A stretch of DNA of 64,000 nucleotides. Origin: Streptomyces sp. 840.1 (GTDB taxonomy: Bacteria; Actinomycetota; Actinomycetes; Streptomycetales; Streptomycetaceae). Each line of letters starts with the position of its first letter. Position 1 is the stretch's first letter. Positions 14,783 through 24,094 of the stretch are shown here, piece by piece. Location: the NCBI RefSeq assembly GCF_003751445.1, contig NZ_RJUU01000001.1, forward strand, positions 191,001 through 255,000, written 5' to 3'. The notes under the pieces are model-generated. The model saw nothing but the letters and a program-made list of their open reading frames with translations. It was not told the origin of the DNA and ran no database searches. A program made the translations under genes and the position numbers.

Positions 14783-16488
14783 GCCCGGTCCTCCGTTCGG
14801 ACGGCCGAGAGTGCGGCCAGGCGCTCGGCCCTGCGGCCGCGCTGGATCACCGGGTCGGGCACCGGTACGGCGGCCAGCAGGCCGCGCGTGTAGTCGGTCT
14901 CCGGGTGCAGGAGGGTCGCCCCGGTGGGGCCCTGCTCCTGGATTTGGCCGTTCCGCAGCACCACGACGCGCTGCGCGAAGTGCTGGACGACGGCCAGGTC
15001 GTGGGAGACGAAGAGGCAGGCGAAGCCCAGCTCGTCCTGGAGCTCGGAGATCACTTCCAGTACGGCCTGCTGCACGCTCACGTCGAGCGCGCTGGTGGGT
15101 TCGTCGGCGACCAGCAGCCGGGGCTCCAGGACCAGCGCGCGGGCCAGGCTCACCCGCTGGCGCTGACCGCCGGACAGCTCGCGGGGTGCCCGGTCGGCGA
15201 CGTCGCGCGGCAGCCGGACGCGGTCGAGGATGGCGGCCACCTTGCTCCGGCGGTCCGCAGCGGAGATGCCCCGGTGGTGGACCCTGAGCGGCTCGGCGAC
15301 GCACTCGCCGACCGTCATCCGGGCGTCCAGCGACGCGACCGGGTCCTGGAGGACCACGCCGACGCCGGCCCGCAGGGCCCGGCGGGCGCGGGACCGGACG
15401 CGGCCGAGGTCGGTGCCGAACAGGGAGACCGTGCCGGAACTCGGCGCGATCAGACCGAGCGCGACCCGGGAGGCGGTGGACTTGCCGGAACCCGACTCGC
15501 CCACCAGCCCCAGGGTCTGGCCGGCGTGCACGGCGAAGGAGACCCCGTCCAGGGCCCGCACGGCGTTCTTGCCGCGGCCGAAGTCCACGCTGACGTCGCG
15601 CAGTTCGGCCACCGGCTCGGCCTCCGGGTCCGGGGCGGAGGCAGCCGGGGCCGTCTGGCCCGCCTCGGCCACCGACAGCCGGGGCACGGCGGCCAGCAGG
15701 CGGCGGGTGTATTCGTGGGACGGCCGCAGCAGCACGTCCTCGACCGGTCCGGTCTCCACGATCTCGCCCCGGTACATCACGGCGACCCGGTCGGCGAAGT
15801 CGGCGACGACGCCCATGTTGTGGGTGACCAGCAGGACGCCGGTGCCGGTGTCGGCGGCGAGCCGGCGCAGCAGGTCGAGGATCTCGGCCTGCACCGTGAC
15901 GTCCAGAGCGGTGGTCGGCTCGTCGGCGATCAGCAGGGCGGGGTCGTTGGCGATGGCCATCGCGATGACCACGCGCTGGCGCTGCCCGCCGGAGAGCTGG
16001 AAGGGGTAGGCCCTGGCCCGCTTCTCCGGTTCGGGGATGCCGACCTTGCGCAGCAGCCCGACGGCCTCGGCCGAGGCGTCCTTGGGGGACATCTCACGGT
16101 GGTTGCGGATCACCTCGGCGATCTGCCTGCCGACCCGGGTCAGCGGGTCGAGGGCGGTGGCCGGCTCCTGGAACACCATGGAGGCGGTCCGGCCGCGCAG
16201 CGACGCGAGGTCGTTCTCCCGGGCGCCGACCACCTGGGTGCCCGCGATGACGGCGCTGCCGGTGGCACGGGCGTTGCCGGTCAGCAGGCCCATCGCGGCC
16301 AGCGCGATGGTGGACTTGCCGGAGCCCGACTCGCCGACGAGGGCGAGCGTCTCGCCCGGTTCGACGTGCAGGGAGACACCGCGCACGGCCGGTACCTCAC
16401 CGGTCTCCGTGGTGAAGACGACGCCGAGGTCGTCGAGTTCGAGAATCGGTCCGGCCTGTGGTGCGGCGGGACCCTTGGTGACGGTCAT
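14779..16488 (-). CDS. ABC transporter ATPase, fused DppD-DppF type (two nucleotide-binding domains)
   Basis: 569 aa, a single chain carrying both ATPase domains of a peptide-type ABC importer. Each half has Walker A (GESGSGKST twice), signature (LSGGQRQRV twice) and Walker B ([12 protein letters not shown] and [12 protein letters not shown]). The halves are joined by an Ala/Pro-rich linker around 285-305. It powers the DppB/DppC-type permeases encoded just upstream, overlapping the permease stop by four bases. It lacks the Cys-rich C-terminal tail of separate OppD/OppF proteins. Fused ATPases of this kind serve peptide, nickel or oligosaccharide importers, so the substrate must come from context. 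Confidence 0.93.
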   Translation of the reverse strand: MTVTKGPAAPQAGPILELDDLGVVFTTETGEVPAVRGVSLHVEPGETLALVGESGSGKSTIALAAMGLLTGNARATGSAVIAGTQVVGARENDLASLRGRTASMVFQEPATALDPLTRVGRQIAEVIRNHREMSPKDASAEAVGLLRKVGIPEPEKRARAYPFQLSGGQRQRVVIAMAIANDPALLIADEPTTALDVTVQAEILDLLRRLAADTGTGVLLVTHNMGVVADFADRVAVMYRGEIVETGPVEDVLLRPSHEYTRRLLAAVPRLSVAEAGQTAPAASAPDPEAEPVAELRDVSVDFGRGKNAVRALDGVSFAVHAGQTLGLVGESGSGKSTASRVALGLIAPSSGTVSLFGTDLGRVRSRARRALRAGVGVVLQDPVASLDARMTVGECVAEPLRVHHRGISAADRRSKVAAILDRVRLPRDVADRAPRELSGGQRQRVSLARALVLEPRLLVADEPTSALDVSVQQAVLEVISELQDELGFACLFVSHDLAVVQHFAQRVVVLRNGQIQEQGPTGATLLHPETDYTRGLLAAVPVPDPVIQRGRRAERLAALSAVRTEDRA

Positions 16489-17381
16489 CCGCGTCCCCTC
16501 ACGTCGAATGCGTCGCGGAGCCCGTCCCCGATCGCGTTGAACGCCCACACCACCAGGATGATGGCCAGGCCGGGCGGAACGATGAGCCACCAGTAGCCGG
16601 AGTACGCGGCGGTGAGACCGGCCGACAGCATGCCGCCCCAGTCGGTGGCCGGGGGCTGGACGCCCAGGCCCAGGTAGGAGACGTAGGCGATGAGCAGGAT
16701 GGCGTCGGCGATCTGGAAGGTGGCCGCGACGATGATGGTCGAGACGGAGTTCGGCAGGATGTGCCGGATGATCGCCCGGCCGTGCGTCCCGCCGATCGCC
16801 CGGAGCGTCAGCACGTAGTCGCGGTTCTTCAGGCTCAGCGTCTCCGCCCTGATCAGGCGCGACGGCACCAGCCAGGAGACGAAGCCCAGGATGACGATCA
16901 TTCCCGTCAGGTCCGGGGTGGTGATCGCCGAGACCACCAGCAGGATGAAGAGCGCCGGGATGGCGATCCCCGCGTCCACGACCCGCATCATGACCGCGTC
17001 GACCCAGCCGCCCGCGTAGCCGGCGACGGCGCCCCACAGGGTGCCGATGACGGTGGCCAGCACGCCTGCGGCGAGACCGACGATCAGCGACACCTTGCCG
17101 CCGTACATGAGCCGGCCGAGCACGTCGTGGCCGACGGCGTCGGTGCCCAGCCAGTGCGAGCCGCTGGGTGCGAGGTTGACCTGCTGGAGCATCGTGTGGG
17201 TCTGGTCGGTGGAGTACACCAGCGGACCGACGAAGCAGAACAGGATGAAGAAGGCCACGACGCCGAGCCCGACCACGGCGAGCCTGTTGCGGCGGAAGCG
17301 GCGCAGGGCGAGGCGGGAGCCGGACGCCGCGGGGGTGGTGGCCGTGGCGGGCACCTGGCCCGGCTGGATGACGGCGCTCAT
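16485..17381 (-). CDS. ABC transporter permease, DppC type
   Basis: 298 aa inner-membrane permease. It has an N-terminal cytoplasmic segment ending in RRFRRNRLAVVG, a first membrane helix (VVAFFILFCFVGPLVY), then the typical periplasmic stretch HWLGTDAVGHDVLGR and five further hydrophobic segments. The coupling (EAA) region is RAIGGTHGRAIIRHILPN. Start and stop codons overlap the neighbouring genes by four bases on both sides, so it is translated as part of one operon. Confidence 0.93.
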   Translation of the reverse strand: MSAVIQPGQVPATATTPAASGSRLALRRFRRNRLAVVGLGVVAFFILFCFVGPLVYSTDQTHTMLQQVNLAPSGSHWLGTDAVGHDVLGRLMYGGKVSLIVGLAAGVLATVIGTLWGAVAGYAGGWVDAVMMRVVDAGIAIPALFILLVVSAITTPDLTGMIVILGFVSWLVPSRLIRAETLSLKNRDYVLTLRAIGGTHGRAIIRHILPNSVSTIIVAATFQIADAILLIAYVSYLGLGVQPPATDWGGMLSAGLTAAYSGYWWLIVPPGLAIILVVWAFNAIGDGLRDAFDVRGRG

Positions 17382-18337
17382 GCCCGGCCTGCCTTCACTC
17401 GGGGGTCGATGACACGCTGGACGATGTCGGCGAGGAGCGTGCCGGTCACCGTGGCGACCGCGATGACGAGCACGCAGCCCAGGAGCACGGGGTAGTCGGA
17501 GGACTGGGCGGCGGTCCAGAAGAGCAGGCCCATACCGGGGTAGTTGAAGAGCTGCTCGACCACCAGCGCACCGCCGAACAGCACCGGCACGTAGTACCCG
17601 AGCATGGCGACCACCGGCGTCAGCGAGTTGCGGAACACATGCCGCCGCAGGAGGGCGCGGGAGCGGGTGCCGCCGGCCCGCGCCGTCCTGACGTAGTCCT
17701 CCGAGAGGTTCTCCAGGGTGGCCGCCCGCATGTAGCGGCTGAACACCGCGATCATCGAGGCGGCGCCCGCGACCACCGGCAGGACCAGTGCCTGCGGATC
17801 GGAGATCACCTGGGCGAGCGTGTCGCCCTGCGGCGCCTGGGAGGGGAACCACGGCAGCGTCTGGCTGAACACCAGCACCAGGACCAGCCCGAGGAAGTAC
17901 ACGGGCGTGGAGTAGGCGATGAAGCTCAGCGTGGTGATGACGTAGTCCGCCGGCTTGTTGCGCCGCATGGCCTGCCACATGCCCAGCGGGATCGCCAGGA
18001 GCAGGCCGACGACCGCCGACAGGACGGTGAGGAGCAGGGTCTTCGGCAGCCGCTCGGTGATGAGCTGGGAGACCGGCTCGTTGAGGGTGTACGAGGTCCC
18101 GAGGTCGCCGTGCAACAGCTGGTTCAGGTAGTAGAAGTACTGCACGGGCAACGGCTTGTCGAGGCCCTGCTCGTGGTTGAAGGACGTGATCTGCTGCGGC
18201 GTGGCCTGCGGGCCGAGGATCCCGCGTGCGGGACCCCCGGGCAGGGCGTGCAGCAGACCGAAGACCACGATCGTCACGATGACGATCACCACGACGGCCT
18301 GGAGGACCCGCCTGATCAGGTAAGAGGAAGTACTCAT
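17378..18337 (-). CDS. ABC transporter permease, DppB type
   Basis: 319 aa. It begins with the usual YLIRRVLQAVVVIVIVTIV membrane helix and has HALPGGPA and the long extracytoplasmic loop of DppB-like permeases. The coupling region is ARAGGTRSRALLRRHVFRN. It pairs with the DppC-type permease encoded downstream. It starts 50 bp after the binding-protein gene. Confidence 0.93.
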   Translation of the reverse strand: MSTSSYLIRRVLQAVVVIVIVTIVVFGLLHALPGGPARGILGPQATPQQITSFNHEQGLDKPLPVQYFYYLNQLLHGDLGTSYTLNEPVSQLITERLPKTLLLTVLSAVVGLLLAIPLGMWQAMRRNKPADYVITTLSFIAYSTPVYFLGLVLVLVFSQTLPWFPSQAPQGDTLAQVISDPQALVLPVVAGAASMIAVFSRYMRAATLENLSEDYVRTARAGGTRSRALLRRHVFRNSLTPVVAMLGYYVPVLFGGALVVEQLFNYPGMGLLFWTAAQSSDYPVLLGCVLVIAVATVTGTLLADIVQRVIDPRVKAGRA

Positions 18338-18387
18338 GTGTTTTCCGGTCGCTTCGGCTCAGTGGTGCGCATGGTCGGCGACCGGGC

Positions 18388-20205
18388 CTACTTGTTGGTC
18401 CACTTCCACATGGCGGGGTGGAAGTTGGCCAGCGAGTCCTGGGCGAAGCCGCCGAGGCCGCTCTTGACCACGGAGACCTGGTAGTCGGGTTCCGGCAGCC
18501 AGACCACCGGGAGGTCCTCGGCCAGCGCGGCGCTGTACTTCTGCATGGCGGCGGGGGAGGAGTCGGTGGTGGTCTCGCCGATCAGCTTGTCCACGGCGGG
18601 GTTGGTGTAGCTGCCGAAGTTGGAGGCGCCGCCGGTGGCGAAGAGGGAGTCACCGCTCGGGTAGGCCGGGAAGTACCAGCTGCCCGCGCTGCCGAAGAAG
18701 GAGAGCTGCCACTTGCAGCCGGAGTCGCCGGCCTTGCACTGACCGGCCTGTGCGAGAACGGAGTTGACCGGTGCGGTCTTGATGCTGAAGCCGATGCCGG
18801 ACTTGGCGAAGGAGGACTGCAGGGCGCTCATCAGGTTGTCGGTCACGGTCGAGCCGGACTGCGACAGCACCTGCATCTGGAACTTCGTGCCCTTGTCCAC
18901 GCCCGCGCCGCACTGGTCGTCGCCGCTGCCCGGGTGGGTGCAGACCATGGTGCCGCCCTGCTCGGCCCAGCCGTGGTCGGTGAGCAGCTTCTTCGCCTTG
19001 CCGGTGGAGAAGGGGTACGGGTTGTCCTTCTGCTTCGAGGAGACGAAGGCGGAGGTCTGGCCCTGCGGAACGGGGCCGTAGGTCGAGACCGCGGTGCCGT
19101 TGAAGATCACCTTGGAGAGGGTCGTCTGGTCGACCGACATCTGGATCGCCTGGCGGGCGTAGAGCTGCTTGAAGACCGGGCCCATGGTGGGGTTGTTGAA
19201 GTTGTAGGGCATGTACGTGATCGCCCAGCCGGCCCACGGCTTGAGGGTGTAGCCCTTGGCGGTGAAGGACGCTTCCTGGCTGAGGTTGGTGGCGTTGATG
19301 TAGCCGTAGTCGACCGTGCCCGCCCGCAGTGCGTTCTCCTCGGCGTCCGCGGTGGTGAACGGGAGCAGGTTCACCGTCTTGATGTTGGCCTTGCCGCCGC
19401 CGTCGTACTTGGCGTTGGCCAGCAGCTGCACCTTGCCGGCCGTCGAGAACGACTTGATGGTGTACGGGCCGCTGACCGTCTTCCAGAGCGGGTCGGTGGC
19501 GTAGGCCGAGATCTTCTTGGCGGCGCTGTTGAGGTACGCCCAGACCTTCTTGGCGCCTGCGGGGGTGAGATCGAGGTCCGACACCTTGCCCGCGTCGCTG
19601 GTCTTGTCCCACACGTGCTGCGGCATCGGGCGGATCATGCTCAGCTCGTTGGCGAGCATCCACTGGGTGTTGTACGCCTTGTCGAACGTGATCGTGAAGT
19701 GCGTGTCGTCCGCGATCTTCAGCGAGGTCCAGTTGTCCGGCGCCTTCCCCGGGCTGTAGCTGGCCCAGTCCTCCCTGTTGGCCTTGACCAGGTTGAACCA
19801 GAACTGCACGTCGCGCGAGGTGATCTTCTCGCCGTCGCTCCAGTGCCGGTCGCCGAGGGTGATCGTGACGCTCTTGCTGTCCTTCGCGAAGTCGGCGCCG
19901 GTGGCCAGCGAGTTGTTCTTGTTCCAGCCGACCTTGCCGGTGGAGCCGTCGTACGCGATCAGGGGCTCCCAGAGGGACTGGGATATCGAGGCGTTGTTGG
20001 TGTTGAGGTGGGAGGCGGTGCCGACCGGGAGGATCCAGTTCGGCGTGAAGTTCGCCGGCAGCGCGTAGTTGATGCTGTCCTTCGAGCCGGCGCCGGACGA
20101 GGTCGTGCCCCCGCCGGAACAGCCGGACAGCAGAACGGCGGCCGTGGTGGCGACGCCCGCGGTGAGGGCCCAGCGGCGGCTGTTCGCCGTGCGGGTAAGG
20201 ATCAT
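18388..20205 (-). CDS. Substrate-binding lipoprotein of the Dpp-type transporter (SBP_bac_5 family)
   Basis: 605 aa. The signal peptide ends in a lipobox (LLSGCSGG), so the mature protein is anchored to the outer face of the membrane. The family 5 fold is recognisable (SQSLWEPLIAYDG, DRHWSDGEKITSRDVQFWF, SGPYTIKSF). Two Cys pairs near 435-450 and 505-515 (MVCTHPG/DDQCGAG and GQCKAG/SGCKW) may form disulphides. ATG 20205 follows GAGGAG. It is the first gene of the operon and decides substrate specificity. Family 5 proteins bind peptides but also oligosaccharides and metals. The coupling to a sugar kinase argues for a sugar-containing ligand (inference). Confidence 0.92.
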   Translation of the reverse strand: MILTRTANSRRWALTAGVATTAAVLLSGCSGGGTTSSGAGSKDSINYALPANFTPNWILPVGTASHLNTNNASISQSLWEPLIAYDGSTGKVGWNKNNSLATGADFAKDSKSVTITLGDRHWSDGEKITSRDVQFWFNLVKANREDWASYSPGKAPDNWTSLKIADDTHFTITFDKAYNTQWMLANELSMIRPMPQHVWDKTSDAGKVSDLDLTPAGAKKVWAYLNSAAKKISAYATDPLWKTVSGPYTIKSFSTAGKVQLLANAKYDGGGKANIKTVNLLPFTTADAEENALRAGTVDYGYINATNLSQEASFTAKGYTLKPWAGWAITYMPYNFNNPTMGPVFKQLYARQAIQMSVDQTTLSKVIFNGTAVSTYGPVPQGQTSAFVSSKQKDNPYPFSTGKAKKLLTDHGWAEQGGTMVCTHPGSGDDQCGAGVDKGTKFQMQVLSQSGSTVTDNLMSALQSSFAKSGIGFSIKTAPVNSVLAQAGQCKAGDSGCKWQLSFFGSAGSWYFPAYPSGDSLFATGGASNFGSYTNPAVDKLIGETTTDSSPAAMQKYSAALAEDLPVVWLPEPDYQVSVVKSGLGGFAQDSLANFHPAMWKWTNK

Positions 20206-20493
20206 GACTCTCCTCGGAGTGAAAGGGCCCGCAGCCGCTCGGAGGGGGTCGGCGCTGCGTTCACGACAGCTAACGCCGCCATTGCCGAAGAAACAAACAA
20301 GAATTAATAACAAGTAAGTTACTGCACTTTCGACGAAAGCCCTCTCGCCCCATTCATCCCGACAACTTGGGTCCCTTTGGGGTAATAAAGGGGATTTTAC
20401 GGGTGACGCACTTCCTTCATGGGACTGTTCCCCTGTGCGAAGCGCGGGCGTATCGTCTCCGCCACATACCCCGTTGCGGAAGTAACTTTGTAC
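20206..20493. promoter_or_regulatory. Divergent control region with three short palindromes (ROK operator candidates)
   Basis: This AT-richer 288-bp gap separates the transporter operon (-) and the ROK repressor operon (+). It contains AGTAAGTTACT (20313-20323), CTTTCGACGAAAG (20327-20339) and AAGTAACTT (20480-20488), each a perfect inverted repeat about one central base. The first (read on the minus strand) and the third share AGTAACTT, and the third lies 5 bp before the repressor ATG. This layout fits one regulator controlling both directions. Confidence 0.45.
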
Positions 20494-21714
20494 ATGACTG
20501 GAATAAGTGCGTGGGACCGCAAGGCCACGAAAGGGACCCCCTCCCTCGCCGTGCGGGTTCTGGAACTGATCGCATCGGGCGAGGCGACGTCACGTACGGA
20601 ACTCGCCGAGCGCCTCGGGGCCGCCGCCTCGACCATCTCCCTCGCCGTGGGGCACCTGGTGGAACGCGGCCTGGTCGCCGAGGAGGGCACCCAGTCCTCC
20701 ACCGGCGGGCGTCCCCGCAAGGCGCTGCGGATCGGGAGCCATGACGAGTTCGCCGTCGCCGCCGACCTCGGGGGCCGGCACGCCAGGATCGGCGTGGTCC
20801 TTCCGGGCGGCGGCCTGAGCGACGTCTCGACCGTCCCCTTCCTGATCGGCGACGGGCCCGAGGCCGCCCTGCCCCGGCTGGCCGAGGCGCTGGAGGCGCT
20901 GGCCGGACAGCGCGGCCCCGGCCGCCTGCGCGGGGTCGGGCTCTCGCTGCCCGGACCCGTGGACGTCGCCTCCGGGTCGGTCGTCCGGCCCTCGCGGATG
21001 CCCGGCTGGCACCGCTTCCCGGTCACCGACTGGCTGGAGGAGCGCTTCGGAGTCCCGGCGGCCGTGGACAACGACGCCAATTGCATGGCGGTCGGCGAAC
21101 ACACCGTCCGGCTCGACGGGAACGCTCCGACGATCATGGTGAAGATCGGGTCCGCGATCGGCGCGGGCGTGATGGCCGAGGGGCGCCTCTACCGGGGCGC
21201 GACCGGCGCCGCCGGGGACATCACCCACATCCGGATCGACGCGGGTGCCGGTATCCCCTGCTCCTGCGGCAACACCGGCTGCCTGGAAACCGTGGCGTCC
21301 GGCGCCGCGCTGGTCCGCATCCTGCGCGAGCGCGGGGCCGATGTGAGCAGCACCGAGGACGTGGCCCGACTGGCGCTCGACGGCGATCCGCTGGCCACCC
21401 GCACGGTCCGCAGGGCCGGCGACTACCTGGGCCAGGTGCTGGCCGCCAACGTCAACTTCTTCAACCCGGACGCCGTCTACCTCGGCGGCATCCTCTCCAC
21501 CCTGGAGCAGTTCGTCGCCGCGGTGCGCAGCCGGCTCTACGAGAGCTGCCACCCGCTCGTCACCGAGCACCTCACCATCGAGCGGACCAGGCTCGGCGCC
21601 GACGCCGGACTGGTCGGCGCCGGGCAGTTCGCCCTGCAACGCGCCCTGGCCCACGCCCTGCACGAGGTGGGCGGAGCCGAACGGTCCGGCGCTCCCGCCC
21701 CCCGTCACGTCTGA
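20494..21714 (+). CDS. ROK-family transcriptional repressor (NagC/XylR type)
   Basis: 406 aa. An N-terminal winged helix-turn-helix (about 14-75; SRTELAERLGAAASTISLAV) is followed by a ROK sugar-sensing domain with an intact zinc motif CSCGNTGCLE. Such proteins release DNA when they bind a sugar or sugar phosphate. ATG 20494 lies 5 bp after an AAGTAACTT palindrome. An earlier in-frame start exists at 20419, but it would encode an unlikely N-terminus. It is divergent from the Dpp-type/ROK kinase operon and 23 bp upstream of the M81 gene. It probably regulates both units (inference). Confidence 0.9.
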   Translation: MTGISAWDRKATKGTPSLAVRVLELIASGEATSRTELAERLGAAASTISLAVGHLVERGLVAEEGTQSSTGGRPRKALRIGSHDEFAVAADLGGRHARIGVVLPGGGLSDVSTVPFLIGDGPEAALPRLAEALEALAGQRGPGRLRGVGLSLPGPVDVASGSVVRPSRMPGWHRFPVTDWLEERFGVPAAVDNDANCMAVGEHTVRLDGNAPTIMVKIGSAIGAGVMAEGRLYRGATGAAGDITHIRIDAGAGIPCSCGNTGCLETVASGAALVRILRERGADVSSTEDVARLALDGDPLATRTVRRAGDYLGQVLAANVNFFNPDAVYLGGILSTLEQFVAAVRSRLYESCHPLVTEHLTIERTRLGADAGLVGAGQFALQRALAHALHEVGGAERSGAPAPRHV

Positions 21715-21737
21715 CACCCGACCCCCTACGAGGAGCC

Positions 21738-23261
21738 ATGTCGCAATCCCGCACCGCAGCATCCCGCCCGGTCATCGCCATCGCAGGGCTCGGCATCGAG
21801 TCCTCCACCTTCTCCCCCGCCCGGACCCGGGCCGCCGCCTTCCGCCCCTCGCGCGGCGCCGAGGTGCTGGACCGCTACCCCTTCCTGGCCGACGGTGAGG
21901 AACTGCGCGAGGCGGCCGACTGGCACGGCGCCCTGGTCGGCAAGTCGCTGCCGGGCGGCACCGTGACCGCCGCCGCCTGGACCGAGCTGACCGACGAGCT
22001 GATCGAACGGCTCGCCGCGCTGCCCCGCCCGGACGGCCTCTGGTACGACATCCACGGCGCGATGACCGTGGAGGGCATCGACGACGCCGAGGTGGTCCTG
22101 CTGGACCGCATCCGCGCCACCGTCGGCCCCGACGTCATCATCTCCACCTCGATGGACCTGCACGGCAACGTCTCCCGCGAACTCGTCCACGGCAGCGACC
22201 TGATCACCTGCTACCGGATGGCCCCGCACGAGGACCACATGGAGACCAAGGAGCGGGCCGTCCGCAACCTGGTGGAACTGCTGGCCTCCGGGGCGCCCCG
22301 TCCGGTCAAGGCCTGGGTGCCGGTACCGGTGCTGCTGGCCGGCGAGCAGACCTCCACCCGGATCGAGCCGGCCAGGAGCGTGTACGCGGCGGTGGACGAC
22401 GTCGAGGCCATGGACGGCGTGACCGACGCCGCGATCTGGGTCGGCTACGCCTGGGCCGACGAACCCCGCAACCGTGCCGCGGTGGTGGTCACGGGCACCG
22501 ACCGGGCCGCCGTGTCCGCCGGTGCGGAGCGGCTGGCCGAGGGCTTCTGGAAGGCCCGCGACGACTTCGACTTCGTCGCCCCGACCGGCACCTTCGACGC
22601 CATCCTGGACGAGGCCCTGGGCTCCGACCGGCTCCCGTACTTCATCAGCGACACCGGGGACAACCCGACCGCCGGAGGTTCCGGTGACATGACCTGGGGG
22701 CTGACCCGGCTGCTGGCCCGCCCGGAGTTCCGGGAGGACGACGGCCCGACCGTCATCTACGCCTCGGTGCCGGGCCCGGACGCCGTCGCGACCGCCGTCG
22801 CCGCCGGTGTCGGCGCCACCGTGACCGTCACCGCCGGGGCGGAGGTCGACGACCGGCACGCGGGCCCGGTCACCCTGACCGGCACGGTGCACTCCGTCCG
22901 GCACGGCGACCGCGACGCACGGACCGAGGTCGTGATCCGGGTGGGCAGTGTGTACGCGATCCTCACGGAGCTCCGCAAGCCCTACCACCACGAACACGAC
23001 TTCACCGACCTCGGCCTCGACCCGCGGGGCGCCCACATCGTGATCGTGAAGATCGGCTACCTGGAGCCCGAGCTCTTCGACATGTCGGTCGGCTGGAAGA
23101 TGGCGCTCACCCCCGGCGGCGTGGACCAGGACCTGGTGCGCCTGGGTCACCACCGCATCCGCCGCCCGATGTTCCCGTTCGACCGGGAGATGGCCGACCC
23201 GGACCTGTCGGCCCGCGTCATCCCCGCCTCCGACCAGCCGCTGACCGGGGACGACGAGTGA
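21738..23261 (+). CDS. M81 family metallopeptidase (MlrC / microcystinase C type)
   Basis: 507 aa, cytosolic, with no signal. Zinc ligands D140, H142 (STSMDLHGN) and H164 (MAPHEDH) have the same 2- and 22-residue spacing as the Asp/His/His set of Sphingomonas MlrC. The Asp-Gly-Xaa-Trp-Tyr-Asp-Ile-His stretch (WYDIHGAM) is also characteristic. MlrC cleaves small modified peptides; in actinomycetes the substrate is unknown. ATG 21738 follows AGGAG with 4-bp spacing. It is encoded between the ROK repressor and the CutC-like protein, so it probably processes a small peptide-like or amide-linked compound brought in by the divergent transporter (inference). Confidence 0.88.
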   Translation: MSQSRTAASRPVIAIAGLGIESSTFSPARTRAAAFRPSRGAEVLDRYPFLADGEELREAADWHGALVGKSLPGGTVTAAAWTELTDELIERLAALPRPDGLWYDIHGAMTVEGIDDAEVVLLDRIRATVGPDVIISTSMDLHGNVSRELVHGSDLITCYRMAPHEDHMETKERAVRNLVELLASGAPRPVKAWVPVPVLLAGEQTSTRIEPARSVYAAVDDVEAMDGVTDAAIWVGYAWADEPRNRAAVVVTGTDRAAVSAGAERLAEGFWKARDDFDFVAPTGTFDAILDEALGSDRLPYFISDTGDNPTAGGSGDMTWGLTRLLARPEFREDDGPTVIYASVPGPDAVATAVAAGVGATVTVTAGAEVDDRHAGPVTLTGTVHSVRHGDRDARTEVVIRVGSVYAILTELRKPYHHEHDFTDLGLDPRGAHIVIVKIGYLEPELFDMSVGWKMALTPGGVDQDLVRLGHHRIRRPMFPFDREMADPDLSARVIPASDQPLTGDDE

Positions 23262-24013
23262 CCGCCCGTCCCGCCCTGGAGATCGCCGTCACCTCACCGG
23301 CGGGCGCCCGCGCCGCCAGGGAGAACGGCGCCGACCGGGTCGAGCTGTGCTCCGCGCTGGAGCTGGGCGGCCTGACCCCGTCGGCCGCGCTGGTCGAGGC
23401 GGTCGCGGCTCAGGGGCTGCCGGTGCAGGTGCTGGTCAGGTGCCGGCCCGGCGACTTCGTCCATGACGCGCAGGAGGTCGCGCTCATGGCCGCCGAGGTG
23501 CGGTCCGTCATCGCCTCCGGCGCCGCCGGAGTGGTCATCGGCGCGCTCACCGCCGACGGCGCCCTGGACACGGACGCGGTCACCCGGCTCGCCGAGGCGG
23601 CGCGCGGCGCGGGCCGTCCGGTGGACATCACCCTGCACCGCGCCGTCGACCAGTCCGCCGACCCGGTGGCCACCGCCGCGCTGCTGGCCGACCTCGGCCT
23701 GACCCGGGTCCTCACCTCGGGCGGCGCGCCCGCCGCGGCCGACGGGCTGGAGACGATCGCCGCGATGGCCGCCGCCGCCCCCGGCGTGCAGGTGATGGCC
23801 GGCGGCGGGGTGCGTCTCGCCGACATCCCGGCCCTGCTCTCGGCCGGCGTCGCCTCCGTCCACCTCTCCGCCAAGACCCGCGCGCCGCGCCGCCCCGGCG
23901 GCACCTGGGTCCCCCTCGGCGCGGGTGGAGCGTCCGCCGAGCAGGACACCCACTTCGTCACCGACCCCGAGGTCGTCGCCGGTGCGCGACGGGCCCTGGA
24001 GGCGGCGGGCTGA
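23258..24013 (+). CDS. CutC-family TIM-barrel protein
   Basis: 251 aa. The conserved start ENGADRVELCSALELGGLTPS and the barrel motifs VLVRCRPGDF, DITLHRAVD and LTSGG identify CutC. The family name refers to copper homeostasis in E. coli, but the fold is that of a TIM-barrel enzyme and the biochemical role is unsettled. The GTG start overlaps the M81 stop (GTGA at 23258-23261), so the two are made together. No copper-binding cluster is apparent. Context (ROK proteins, peptide-type transporter, M81) argues for a catabolic role here rather than copper tolerance (inference). Confidence 0.88.
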   Translation: MTARPALEIAVTSPAGARAARENGADRVELCSALELGGLTPSAALVEAVAAQGLPVQVLVRCRPGDFVHDAQEVALMAAEVRSVIASGAAGVVIGALTADGALDTDAVTRLAEAARGAGRPVDITLHRAVDQSADPVATAALLADLGLTRVLTSGGAPAAADGLETIAAMAAAAPGVQVMAGGGVRLADIPALLSAGVASVHLSAKTRAPRRPGGTWVPLGAGGASAEQDTHFVTDPEVVAGARRALEAAG

Positions 24014-24022
24014 CCACCGCCG

Positions 24023-24079
24023 CCCGCGCATGACGGCGCCCCCGCCCGGGATTCGGGCGGGGGCGCCGTCATGCGCGGG
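24023..24079. terminator. Strong bidirectional terminator
   Basis: Perfect 26-bp inverted repeat (24023-24048 with 24054-24079) and 5-nt loop, placed between the end of the CutC gene (+) and the end of the converging secreted-protein gene (-). Confidence 0.85.
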
Positions 24080-24094
24080 GCCGCCCGTGGGGCG

